Assembly: GCF_041435115.1 (NCBI RefSeq)
Contig: NZ_CP108046.1
Location: forward strand, 3,286,001-3,350,000
Source of the DNA: Streptomyces sp. NBC_00289
GTDB taxonomy: Bacteria; Actinomycetota; Actinomycetes; Streptomycetales; Streptomycetaceae
Length of the DNA stretch: 64,000 nucleotides
Reading direction: 5' to 3'
Shown here: positions 46,262-55,400 of the stretch, piece after piece
Layout of the letters: the number at the start of each line of letters is the position of its first letter
Position numbering within the stretch: the stretch's first letter is position 1
Notes under the pieces: generated by a model
Database searches by the model: none
Told to the model about the DNA's origin: nothing
The model's input: the letters and a program-made list of their open reading frames with translations, nothing else
Translations under genes and position numbers: made by a program

Positions 46262-47323
46262 TTGACCGACCGTCTTGTCGACCCTCGCGTACCGCGCGAC
46301 CTGCACGCGTTCATCGCGTCCCTGCCCAAGGCCGAACTGCACGTTCACCACGTCGGCTCCGCCTCCCCGCGTATCGTCTCGGAACTGGCCGCCCGGCACC
46401 CCGACTCCAGGGTTCCCAGCGACCCCGAGGCCCTGGTCGACTACTTCACGTTCACGGACTTCGCCCACTTCATCGAGGTGTACCTGTCGGTCGTCGACCT
46501 GATCCGTACCCCGGAGGACGTGCGGCTGCTGACCTACGAGGTGGCCCGTGACCTGGCCCGTCAGCAGGTGCGTTACGCCGAGCTGACGATCACCCCGTTC
46601 TCCTCGACCCGGCGCGGTATCGACGAGCGGGCGTTCATGGACGCGATCGAGGACGCGCGCAAGGCGGCCGAGGCGGAGTTCGGGACCGTGCTGCGCTGGT
46701 GCTTCGACATTCCCGGCGAGGCCGGGCTCGAGGCGGCCGAGGAGACCACGCGGCTCGCCACCGACGACCGGGTGCGCCCCGAGGGGCTGGTCTCCTTCGG
46801 GCTCGGCGGGCCAGAGATCGGCGTGGCGCGGCCGCAGTTCAAGCCGTACTTCGACCAGGCGATCGCCGCCGGGCTGCGGTCGGTGCCGCACGCCGGAGAG
46901 ACGACCGGCCCGGAGACCGTGTGGGACGCGCTCAACTACCTGCGCGCCGAGCGCATCGGACACGGCACCAGCGCCGCCCAGGACCCGAAGCTGCTCGCCC
47001 ACCTCGCCGAGCACCGCATCGCGCTGGAGGTCTGCCCGACCTCCAACATCGCCACCCGCGCGGTCCGCACCCTCGACGAACACCCGATCAAGGAGTTCGT
47101 GCGGGCCGGGGTCCTGGTGACCGTCAACTCCGACGACCCGCCGATGTTCGGCACCGACCTCAACAACGAGTACGCCGTCGCCGCCCGGCTCCTGGACCTC
47201 GACGAGCGGGGTCTGGCCGAGCTGGCCAAGGACGGGGTCGAGGCGTCCTTCCTCACCGAGGCCGGCAAGTCCCGGATCAAGGACGAGATCGACGCGTACA
47301 CCTCGGCATGGCTCGCCCCCTGA
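46262..47323 (+). CDS. Adenosine deaminase family enzyme, possibly aminodeoxyfutalosine deaminase
   Basis: A 353-residue zinc amidohydrolase. Metal and catalytic residues are visible: His27 and His29 in HVHHVGS, His210 and Glu213 in HAGETTG, a histidine in RIGHGTS, and Asp291/Asp292 in NSDDP. True adenosine deaminases usually have HxHLxG; the HVHHVGS form with SASPRIVSELA is what I associate with the branch deaminating 6-aminodeoxyfutalosine in the futalosine menaquinone route of Streptomyces. That assignment is from memory and inference. The TTG start follows GGGGAGG by 5 bases. The glycerophosphodiesterase gene follows 26 bases later. Confidence 0.88.
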   Translation: MTDRLVDPRVPRDLHAFIASLPKAELHVHHVGSASPRIVSELAARHPDSRVPSDPEALVDYFTFTDFAHFIEVYLSVVDLIRTPEDVRLLTYEVARDLARQQVRYAELTITPFSSTRRGIDERAFMDAIEDARKAAEAEFGTVLRWCFDIPGEAGLEAAEETTRLATDDRVRPEGLVSFGLGGPEIGVARPQFKPYFDQAIAAGLRSVPHAGETTGPETVWDALNYLRAERIGHGTSAAQDPKLLAHLAEHRIALEVCPTSNIATRAVRTLDEHPIKEFVRAGVLVTVNSDDPPMFGTDLNNEYAVAARLLDLDERGLAELAKDGVEASFLTEAGKSRIKDEIDAYTSAWLAP

Positions 47324-47349
47324 GCCCCGCCCCGGAGGGCCCCGCCACC

Positions 47350-48060
47350 ATGAGCGACAAGCAGAACGTGACCGCCGTCGCCCACCGCGGCGACCCCTAC
47401 CGCGTCCGGGAGAACACCCTCGACTCCGTGCGTTCCGCGCTCCGCCGGGGCGCGGACGCGGTCGAGGTCGACGTACGGCTCACCCGAGACGGCGTGCCCG
47501 TGCTGCTGCACGACGCGACCCTGAAGCGGCTGTGGGAGCTGGACCGGCCGCTGCTCTCGCTGTCGGCGGACGAGGTGCGCGGGCTGACCGGGGGCGGAGT
47601 CCCGACGCTGGCCGAGGCGCTGGCCGCGACCGACGGAACCCGGCTGATGCTCGACCTGCCGGGCACGCCCGGACTGCGGGCGGTGCGCCGCGTCGTGGAC
47701 GTCGTGCGCGAGTGCGGGGCCGAGGACCGTGTGTACTACTGCGCGGACGCCCCGGCCATGCTCGCCGTACGCGCGGCCGACCCGGCCGCCGAGATCGCGC
47801 TGACCTGGAAGTCGCTGGCGCCGCCGCGGCCCGCGCTGCTGGCGGCGGTGCGGCCGCGGTGGCTCAACTACCGCTTCGGCCTGGTGGACCGCGATCTCGC
47901 CGACCGTGTCCACCGCGACGGCTGCCTGCTCTCCGTCTGGACGCCGGACACCCGCCGCTCGATGCTCCGGCTTCTCGACGCGGGCGTCGACTCGATCACG
48001 ACGAACCGCGTCGACGTGCTGCACGCGCTGCGGGCGGGGGGAACGGGGTCCGGGCGCTGA
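47350..48060 (+). CDS. Glycerophosphodiester phosphodiesterase family protein
   Basis: A 236-residue TIM-barrel enzyme. The catalytic and metal residues appear as AHRGDPYRVRENT (residues ~11-23), DAVEVDVRLTRDGVPVLLHD and, at the end, SVWTPDTRRSM and DAGVDSITTNR. It would hydrolyse glycerophosphodiesters to glycerol 3-phosphate and an alcohol. No signal peptide is seen, so it is cytoplasmic. I chose the ATG at 47350, which has GGAGGG about 10 bases upstream; an in-frame ATG at 47308 overlaps the deaminase gene. It is probably co-transcribed with the deaminase gene. Confidence 0.92.
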   Translation: MSDKQNVTAVAHRGDPYRVRENTLDSVRSALRRGADAVEVDVRLTRDGVPVLLHDATLKRLWELDRPLLSLSADEVRGLTGGGVPTLAEALAATDGTRLMLDLPGTPGLRAVRRVVDVVRECGAEDRVYYCADAPAMLAVRAADPAAEIALTWKSLAPPRPALLAAVRPRWLNYRFGLVDRDLADRVHRDGCLLSVWTPDTRRSMLRLLDAGVDSITTNRVDVLHALRAGGTGSGR

Positions 48061-48084
48061 GCGCGCCGCGGTCCGCCTCGGGGC

Positions 48085-48438
48085 GGTGCGGTGGGCGCGG
48101 GCGCGTCGTGGCTGGTCGCGCCGTTCCCCGCGCCCCTTTCGGGGCCGCTTCGCCTGCCCCGCTCAGAGCCGGACATCCCGGCCGAGCAACCGGCACACCG
48201 CCCTCCGCCGCGAAGCCGGTGCGGTGGGCGCGGGCGCGTCGTGGCTGGTCGCGCCGCTCCCCGCGCCCCTTTCGGGGCCGCTTCGCCCGCCCCGTTCAGA
48301 GCCGGGCATCCCGGCCGAGCAATCGGCACCCGCCTTCCGCCCTCCGCCGCGAAGCCCGCACGGCCGCTGCGGGCGCGTCGTGGCCTGTCGCGCCGTTCCC
48401 CGCGCCCCTTACGGCGCGGCTTCGCCGGCCCCGGTCAG
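48085..48438. repeat. Triplicated ~133-bp repeat of dispersed Streptomyces type
   Basis: Three direct copies are spaced 133 and 139 bases apart (GTCGTGG cores at 48105, 48238 and 48377). Each has a core GTCGTGGCTGGTCGCGCC, then TTCCCCGCGCCCCTTTCGGGG (with a CCCC-TTT-CGGGG hairpin), then CAGAGCCGGGCATCCC in the first two. The third copy is degraded and contains the stop codon of the sigma-factor gene at 48435. The hairpins may serve as terminators between the converging genes. No ORF of note lies in the 374-bp gap. Confidence 0.88.
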
Positions 48439-50093
48439 AGACGGGATCGCTGCGGCACCGTCGCCGGGTCGGTCGGGGTCGTGCGGGTGGCGTACTGGGG
48501 TACGGGGGCGGTGTCCTTGCCGGTGTCGCGGACCAGGCCGTAGCGGATCGCGCCCTGCGCGGGGCCGGTCTCGACGTCCTTGTCCGCCGCGTCCCAGCTG
48601 GACGGGAAGACGGCCAGGCCGTAGTCGGCGCCCCGTTCGTTCACGGTGAGGGTGACGGTGCCGTCGAGGTAGAAGTACTCGTTCTGCCACATCTGCTGGG
48701 TGCCGGCCGGCAGGACGGTGTAACCGGTGTCGGGGCCGCCCATGCCGGTGGTGTCGTCGCCGGTGGGGTCGTCCATCCGACGGCCGCCGCCGGACGCCAC
48801 GTGGAAGAGCCTGCCCTCGAGACCGGTCCAGGACGGCATGACGAGCGCGCCGGACCGGTACTGCGGGGAGATCTGCCAGCGCACCAGGACGTAGCCCTGC
48901 CCGGTGAGGGTCACACCGTCCCCGCGGTGGTTCATGACGGCCTTGGCCCCGCCGGTGCTGGTGATCCCGGACGCGGGACGGTGCGGCAGGGCCGCCGGCC
49001 GCGCGTCCGGGTCGGGGGCCCGGTCGACGGCGTCGACGACCGTGCCGTACAGCTCGGCCTTCGCCCGGGTCGCCGACGGCGACGCGGAAGGCGAGGCGGC
49101 GACGGACTCGGAGGTGGTCGGAGCGACCGGGGGCGACGGCGGGCGGGGCGTGCGGGTCGCGGTGGGGGCGGTGGCGGCGTGCGGCGGCGGGTCGTCGGGC
49201 GTTCGGGTGACGACGTAGGCGCCACCCGCGACGAGAGTCGCGCCGGCCGTCATGGCGACGGCTGGTTTGGCCAGCGCGCTCAGCACCTTGGCGGACCAGC
49301 CGACCGACGTGGCGGCCACCGCCGTCTTGCCGCCGAGCGCCAGCGACAGGGTGAAGCCGACGGGCACCGGGACCAGCGCGATGCCGACGAGCAGACGTTC
49401 CGCCGGTACGACCGGCTCGCGGGCGTCGCCGCAGTAGGCGCACCCCCGGATGTGCCGGGCCAGCCGCTTGCGCCACACGGAGTCGGGCCGTCCGTTCCAG
49501 CGGCCGGTCAGCTCGCGCAGGTCCGGGCAGGCGCCGTCGAGGGCCCGGACGATGCCGCGTGAGGTCTCCAGGCGTTCCTTCATCCGCTGGACGCGCACGG
49601 CGGCGTGCTGCCGGCTGATGCCGACGGCGGCCGCCAGCTCGCGCCGGGTGAGTTCACCCGCGACCTCCAGCCACCACAGCGACAGGAGCTGCCGGTCCTC
49701 GTCGTCGAGCCAGCGCACGGCTTCGGCGACCTCGCGCCGCTGGCCCTCCAACCGGAGCCGCAGCACGGTGAGTTCGGCGAAGTCGGTGGCCTCGTGCGCC
49801 GCCGACTCGTCGAGCCGGGCGGGCGTCCTGCGGCGAGCCCGGTCCCGGATCTGCCGCATGGCGATCGCCACCAGCCAGGACCGGAAGCTGTCCGGGTCGC
49901 GCAGCGAGCCGAGGTTGCCGACGGCGCGCAGCATCGTCTCCTGGACGACGTCGTCGACGTCGGCGTGGCCGTTGAGGGCGCGGCCGACGATGTTGTAGAC
50001 CAGCGGCAGCCAACCCGCGACCAGCTCGTCCAGCGCCTGCCGGTCGCCGGCCTGCGCGGCCGCGATGGTCGAGCGCCAGTGCTGAGTCTCCAC
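48435..50093 (-). CDS. ECF sigma factor with zinc-finger, membrane and long C-terminal extension
   Basis: A 552-residue protein. Residues 1-180 are an ECF sigma factor: region 2 reads DELVAGWLPLVYNIVGRA, HADVDDVVQETMLRA, SFRSWLVAIAMRQIRDRAR and region 4 is LTRRELAAAVGISRQHAAVRV. A zinc-finger-like HIRGCAYCGD follows near residue 219, then hydrophobic segments (LLVGIALVPVPVGFTLSLAL and AVAMTAGATLVAGGAYVV), a Pro/Thr/Ser linker at about 315-360, and a beta-rich ~190-residue domain. It is about three times the length of a normal ECF factor, so sigma, anti-sigma-like anchor and a possible sensor seem fused. The GTG at 50093 has AAAGGG 6 bases upstream. Target promoters are unknown. Confidence 0.88.
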   Translation of the reverse strand: METQHWRSTIAAAQAGDRQALDELVAGWLPLVYNIVGRALNGHADVDDVVQETMLRAVGNLGSLRDPDSFRSWLVAIAMRQIRDRARRRTPARLDESAAHEATDFAELTVLRLRLEGQRREVAEAVRWLDDEDRQLLSLWWLEVAGELTRRELAAAVGISRQHAAVRVQRMKERLETSRGIVRALDGACPDLRELTGRWNGRPDSVWRKRLARHIRGCAYCGDAREPVVPAERLLVGIALVPVPVGFTLSLALGGKTAVAATSVGWSAKVLSALAKPAVAMTAGATLVAGGAYVVTRTPDDPPPHAATAPTATRTPRPPSPPVAPTTSESVAASPSASPSATRAKAELYGTVVDAVDRAPDPDARPAALPHRPASGITSTGGAKAVMNHRGDGVTLTGQGYVLVRWQISPQYRSGALVMPSWTGLEGRLFHVASGGGRRMDDPTGDDTTGMGGPDTGYTVLPAGTQQMWQNEYFYLDGTVTLTVNERGADYGLAVFPSSWDAADKDVETGPAQGAIRYGLVRDTGKDTAPVPQYATRTTPTDPATVPQRSRL

Positions 50094-50560
50094 GGTGCCC
50101 TTTCGGTGGCTGAGGTGGGTGCTGTCCACGGCTGTCGTCGTCGGCTGGTGGTGCTGCTGTCGACGGCGTGGACGGCTGGTGCCGTCGACGGTTGTCGTTG
50201 GTTCGTGCCGTTGCCGTCGGTCGCTGGAGTCACCGCGGCGGGCGGCCGAGACGAGGTTGAGGTCGCCGCTGTGGTGCACGCACACTCTCGGGCCGGCCGG
50301 GGATCTTGGCTATGTCGGGGGTCACAGCGTGGAGACGGGGTGAAGGCCGCCGCGATAACGGTTTTTTTTCGCCTCCGCGGGGGCCCCTAGGGGACGCGCC
50401 CCCACAACTCCCGCATCTGCCACGGTGTTTGCTCGGGGTTTCGCCAGGGCCCGGGGTCCTCCCGAGTGACGATCCAGGCGTGCCGGTACGGCCGGAGGAT
50501 GATCGCGGAGACACACACCCCGTCGCCCCTCTCGCCCCTCTCGCCCCCTGGAGCAACCGC
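50094..50560. other. Divergent intergenic region between the sigma-factor and serine-hydrolase genes
   Basis: A 467-bp gap without a convincing gene. The left part has imperfect repeats of GTCGACGG/GGCTGGTG. A run of eight Ts at 50362-50369 (CGATAACGGTTTTTTTTCGCC) is unusual in this genome and is followed by a GC-rich GGGGGCCCCTAGGGG palindrome. Three 9-bp units (CTCGCCCCT type, 50522-50549) precede the hydrolase ribosome-binding site. These are probably promoter or leader elements. Confidence 0.5.
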
Positions 50561-51712
50561 ATGCGGGTCCGTCGCCGTACCGTCCTCGCCGCCTCCCTCG
50601 CCCTGGCTCTGGGTGCCGGTCCGCTGGCCGCGCCCGCGTTGGCCGCCCCCGGACCGGCGGCCGCTCACAGCACGGCTACCGGCCCGGACGGCGCCGCCCT
50701 GGGCGCCGCGATCTCCGGCCTCCCGGACGCCGACGCGACCGCGGCCCTGGTGCGGGTCGGGGGAACCGACGGCAGCTGGCGCGGCAGCGCGGGGGTGCAC
50801 GATCTGGAGAGCGGCCGCGCGGCGGACCCGGACGCCCGCTTCCGGGCCGGTTCCACGACGAAGGTGGTGACGGCGGCCGTCGTGCTCGACCTCGTGGCGG
50901 AGGGCCGGGTCGGCCTGGGCACGCGGGTGCGGCACTACCTTCCCGAGCTGCTCGGCCCGCGCTTCGCCGGGGTCACCGTGCGGCAGCTGCTGAACCACAC
51001 CAGCGGCATCCCGGCGGGCGACGGCTTCGGGAACTCCTTCGCGGAGCAGTACGCGCACCGCTTCGACACCCTGTCGCCCCGCGACGTCGTGGCGTCGGCG
51101 GTGGCGAAGGAGCGGGAGTTCGCCCCGGGCACCCAGCAGCACTACCTCAACATCAACTACACCGTCCTGGGCCTGCTGGTGGAGAAGGTGACGGGGCGGT
51201 CGTACGCCTCGGAGGCCGCCCGGCGGGTGCTGCGCCCCGCCGGTATGCGGGACACCTGCTTCCCCGGCACCGACCCGCGCATCCGCGGCCCGCACAACCA
51301 CGGCTACCAGGCGGTCCGACGGGACGACGGGACGACGGAGTTCGTCGATGTGACCGACTGGAACCAGGCGGACCGGTTCGCGGCCGGCGACATGATCTCC
51401 ACCACCGCGGACCTGGAGCGCCTGGTGACCCGTCTGTTCCGCGGCGACCTGGTCCCCCGGCCGCAGCTCCGGGAGATGTTCACCCTCCCGGCGCGGATCG
51501 AGGGCGCCACCATGAGCGCCGGCCTCCAGCGCTTCGAGTTCGGCGGCCGGGTCTACTGGCTCAAGTCGGGCGCCCGCTACGGCTACGGCACGCTCGTCGC
51601 CGCGACCCGCGACCTGTCCCGCACCCTGGTCCTGTCCGTGGGCGCGACGGACGCGAAGGGTGAGGCGATGAACCCCGTCACCGAGCGGATCGCGCGGGCC
51701 GCCCTCAAGTAG
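50561..51712 (+). CDS. Secreted serine hydrolase, beta-lactamase / D-Ala-D-Ala carboxypeptidase fold
   Basis: A 383-residue exported class C beta-lactamase-like enzyme. Residues 1 to ~35 form a signal peptide (VRRRTVLAASLALALGAGPLAAP). The active-site serine is Ser98 in GSTTK (Lys101), the Y-x-N is probably Tyr195-Leu-Asn197, and the third motif is Lys335-Ser-Gly. This family includes DD-carboxypeptidases, esterases and D-aminopeptidases, so the exact substrate is not set. The ATG has GGAG 7 bases upstream. The end overlaps the next, convergent gene by 8 bases. Confidence 0.91.
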   Translation: MRVRRRTVLAASLALALGAGPLAAPALAAPGPAAAHSTATGPDGAALGAAISGLPDADATAALVRVGGTDGSWRGSAGVHDLESGRAADPDARFRAGSTTKVVTAAVVLDLVAEGRVGLGTRVRHYLPELLGPRFAGVTVRQLLNHTSGIPAGDGFGNSFAEQYAHRFDTLSPRDVVASAVAKEREFAPGTQQHYLNINYTVLGLLVEKVTGRSYASEAARRVLRPAGMRDTCFPGTDPRIRGPHNHGYQAVRRDDGTTEFVDVTDWNQADRFAAGDMISTTADLERLVTRLFRGDLVPRPQLREMFTLPARIEGATMSAGLQRFEFGGRVYWLKSGARYGYGTLVAATRDLSRTLVLSVGATDAKGEAMNPVTERIARAALK

Positions 51713-52244
51713 CCACCGCCCGTGCGGGATGGGCGGTGACCGCACCCGCCGTCTCCAGCGCCTCCAGCCGCTTGATCTTCCTGCGTACGGCGTACAGGGG
51801 GATGACGCCGAACACCCCGAACGACATGTCGATCACCGACCACCAGAAGGGGATGTCCCGCAGCGGCCCGCAGATCAGCGCGAGCGGGATGATTCCGGCG
51901 CAGGCGATCATCCCGACCTCGACGACCCAGATGTTGCGGACCGGGTCGCGGTAGGGGCCGTAGAAGGCGACCGCGATCACGAGGTGCGCGAAGGCCAGCC
52001 AGTCGGTGCCGTAGAGGAGGAAGGGGTAGTCGGTGTCGGCGGTGTCCAGTCCGCGCCGGACGTGCTCGATCCAGTCCGTCAGGGCCGGGACGTGCTCCGG
52101 GACGGACAACGCCCGCAGGAGGTCCTCGGTCCAGCGCAGTTCGTGCACCAGGGGGAAGGCGGTGGCGCCGCTGAGCACCAGACAGACGACGAAGAGAACC
52201 AGCCATGCGCGGATGCCCTTGAGAAGGGCGGCTCTGTCGCTCAT
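51705..52244 (-). CDS. Small integral membrane protein of unknown function
   Basis: A 179-residue protein with four likely membrane helices: WLVLFVVCLVLSGATAFPLV, LAFAHLVIAVAFYG, IWVVEVGMIACAGIIPLALI and the PFWWSVIDMSFGVFGVIPLYAV stretch. The extracytoplasmic loop between helices 1 and 2 is acidic. I do not recognise a functional family. The ATG at 52244 is chosen over an upstream in-frame extension because the promoter palindrome (52266-52279) lies in between. A TetR- or MarR-like repressor may control it through that palindrome. Confidence 0.82.
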   Translation of the reverse strand: MSDRAALLKGIRAWLVLFVVCLVLSGATAFPLVHELRWTEDLLRALSVPEHVPALTDWIEHVRRGLDTADTDYPFLLYGTDWLAFAHLVIAVAFYGPYRDPVRNIWVVEVGMIACAGIIPLALICGPLRDIPFWWSVIDMSFGVFGVIPLYAVRRKIKRLEALETAGAVTAHPARAVAT

Positions 52245-52265
52245 GAGGGCAGCGTACGCCTGAAA

Positions 52266-52279
52266 TTGAACATGTTCAA
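52266..52279. promoter_or_regulatory. Perfect palindrome, candidate operator
   Basis: TTGAACATGTTCAA is a perfect 14-bp palindrome in a locally AT-rich segment, 22 bases before the membrane-protein start and 57-70 bases before the upstream candidate start of the giant gene. No cognate regulator is in the window. Confidence 0.65.
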
Positions 52280-52434
52280 AACCATGGTGCGGACGGTATC
52301 GGCGGTCCAACGCCCGGGGGCCGGAAGGCCGTCAGGTGAACGGGAGTCGATCTCCCGGTGTGGCGGGGAAGGCGAACAGTCCAGGAGCGGGCGGATGCCT
52401 CCCGACCTGCGCGGACGGTGGCTACGTTGAGGCC

Positions 52435-55400
52435 GTGCGGACACAGCGGCAGTCAGCGGACGGCAGGAACGAGGCTTCTCGGCAGGCTCCTGGGGTGCGC
52501 CGCACGGCCGGCCCGCCACCCGTCGGTGCCGCTCCCCAGGCGCTGCTCGCCTTCCAGCGGTCCGCCGGAAACGCGGCCACCGCGCAGGCGTTGCGGCGCG
52601 AGCGGCCGGGGCCCGACCGCACCGCCAGCCGGCAGCGAGCGGTGCCCCCGCTGCCGGATGTCGAGGAGCGCACGGAGACGGGATTCGTGCTGCCGTCGTA
52701 CCTGCTGGAGTTGGAGGCGGGCGGCCTCTCCACGGCGTACGGGCTGACCGGGCACGAGTTCGTGCGGCACGCGGTGGCCGCCGTGGTGGGACACGGCGAG
52801 GGCACGGTCGCCGGCATCGCGTCCGAACTGGCCGGACGGCCGGAGAGCTTCTTCGGCCGGGGCCGGGCCTTCGCCGTCCAGGGCACGAAGGGCAAGGAGT
52901 CGTACGACGTCACCGTCGCCGTCTCCAGAGCCCCTGGCGACAAGCCGCCCGTCTTCCAGCCCCCGGCCCTGTCGGCCGACGCCTCGCCCGGCACCGACGA
53001 GGTGCCGCAGGCCGAACTGGAGGACGCGGAGGGCAAGGAGACCAAGGTCGACGTCCAGCACAACACCTCCGCCGGCGTGAGCACCACCGCCGGCGGCTCC
53101 ACCGGCAAGGGCGCGGGCGGGCTCGCCTTCGGGCTCGCGCCTGTCGCGCCCGCCGTCTGGGTGGGCGGCGCCGCCACCGCCAACTTCCAGCCCTGGCAGT
53201 CCTCCCGGGAGTCCCGAAGCCAGCGCAACGTGGCCGAACCGCGCGTGCTGCGCAGCGACAAGGGCTCGGTGGAGGTGCCCCGCAGGGTGCGCTACGAGGT
53301 GCGGATCAAGAAGCACGGCACCCCCGGCGAGCAGACCTTCCAGGACGTGGGCACCCTCACCCAGCGGGTGCCCACCGAGCACCTGGTTCCCGTCGGCACC
53401 GACGCGCCGCCCGCGCCGCGGCCGGTCCGCGCCGACACCGCACGGGCCGTCTCGCTCGCCGACTCCCTGGCCCCGGTCGGCGTGACCGACACCGCCGCGC
53501 CCCACCGGGGCGGCGGCGGGCTCTTCGACGCGGTCGCCTCCGTACTGCACCCCTCGCTCACCGCACCCGGAGCGCCCGGCCTGGACCGTCTGTACCGGGC
53601 GACCTCTCCGGCGACCGTCCTGGAGGACATGCCCCGGCTGCTCCGCGACGGCGTCACCGGCGAGGACCTGCACGCCAAGGACGGCGACAGCACGGGCAGT
53701 TACCGGATGCGCGCCGAGATCACCGGCCTCTCCCCCGCCTGGGGCACCGGCAGGACGCAGCTGCGCACCCACCAGCAGACGCAGAACACGGTCACCGACT
53801 CCGCGGGCAAGGGGCGGGCCGTCTCGGGCGGCCTGGGTCCGGCGATCGGCGTCGGGGCGGCCGCCAACGCGGCCGTCGTCCGGGGTACGGCCATGCCGGT
53901 CGCGGGTGCCCGCAAGGCGCGGTTCACCGTGGCCGAGCAGACCGTGACCAGCCGGCAGGGCGCGGAGGTCCGCGGCGACAAGGTGCTCTACCTGGGGACC
54001 GTGAAGTTCACCGTGGAGGGCACGGGCCCCCGCTCGGCGCGGATGGTCCTCGACCCCGGCACCCGGGTCGCCGAGCACTCGATGAAGGTCTGGATGAGCC
54101 TGCGGGCCGACGAGGCGCGGGACCTCGGGCTGCCGTTGCCGCCGGGAGTGACGGCGGGCGAGTTCCTCGAGAAGCCGAAGCGGACCGACGAGAACGGCGA
54201 CGAGGTGGACGTCGAACGTCACCTTCCCTTCGGCGCCATGGGGTCCAGTGTCACCCTCAGCCGGCTCGACACCGGCCCCCTGGTGAAGGCCGTACGGGAG
54301 CTGTTCGCCACCGACCCCCGGCTGGCCGGCTACCTCCCCGCCTTCGGTGTCACCCCGCCGGGGGCGCACACCGGCAGGGAGGAGGCCGAGGCCCAGCGCG
54401 ACAACCACCGGGAGCTGATGACGGCCCTGGCGGAGACCAACCTCAGGGTCAACAAGGACCAGTTGCTGTCCACCGGCATCCGGGTGCGGTTACGCCGCAA
54501 GACCACGATGCACGCCCACGACGTGCAGATACACCTCAAAGGCGCCCTCCGCGAGACCGGTTACCTCGGCGACACCAAGGACTGGATGGTCCGCAGCCAC
54601 TCCGGCGTCGCCGGCAACACGCAGAGCGGGCGCAGCAGTTCACGCTCCATCGGCGGTCTGGTCCTCGCCCAGGCCCGGCTGGTCCCCGGCGTCCTGACCG
54701 GCGGGGCCCGCGTCGAGAGACACCGCGTCGGCACCCGCCGTAACCAGGCCGGCCCCACCACACGCACGGACCTGCTGACCAACGGCTCCGAGACGGCCGC
54801 GACCTTCGGAGCGGCCCTGCGCCTCGACGTCGACGTCACCATGACCTCCCGGCCGCGCAAACTCGCGCGCGGCCTCACCCCCGGCTCCCCCGGTCGGGAC
54901 GTGCCGGAACCGAGGACGCTGGCCGGGCTGCACCTGGACGAGCAGGACGTACGGCTGCTCACCCCGGCGGAGTTCACCCTGGACGACGACGGGAAGCGGC
55001 GGCACGAGGCGGTGGCCGGCGCCCGCCGGGCGCGGGCTCCGCGCCCCGACTGGGACGTCGCCGCCACGGGCATCGGCGACCTGGCCGCGCTCGTCCCCCG
55101 ACCGGCCGTCGGACAGGCGCTGCGGGACTGGCAGTTGGTGGAGACCGTCGGCGACGGACAGCCCGTCCGAGACCTCGCGCTGACCCTGCTGTCCCGGGCC
55201 GCCGCCCGCAACAAGGACCTGCGCGAGGACCCGGCACTCGCGACGGAGGGGCTCGCCCCGCGGCTGGCGGTCGAGGAGCGGTTCAGCCCGCAGACGATCA
55301 CGGCCTCGCTGCGGCAGGCCGCGTCGTCGGGCTGGGTGGTGAAGAACCTGCGCCACCCGCGCCGTCTTGCCGCACTGAACGGGGCCGTCGGCATCCGGCT

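Noticed and set aside
48085..48438. CRISPR-like array
   Set aside because: Only three copies, with a ~133-bp unit and no unique spacers; it is a dispersed Streptomyces repeat, and there are no cas genes.
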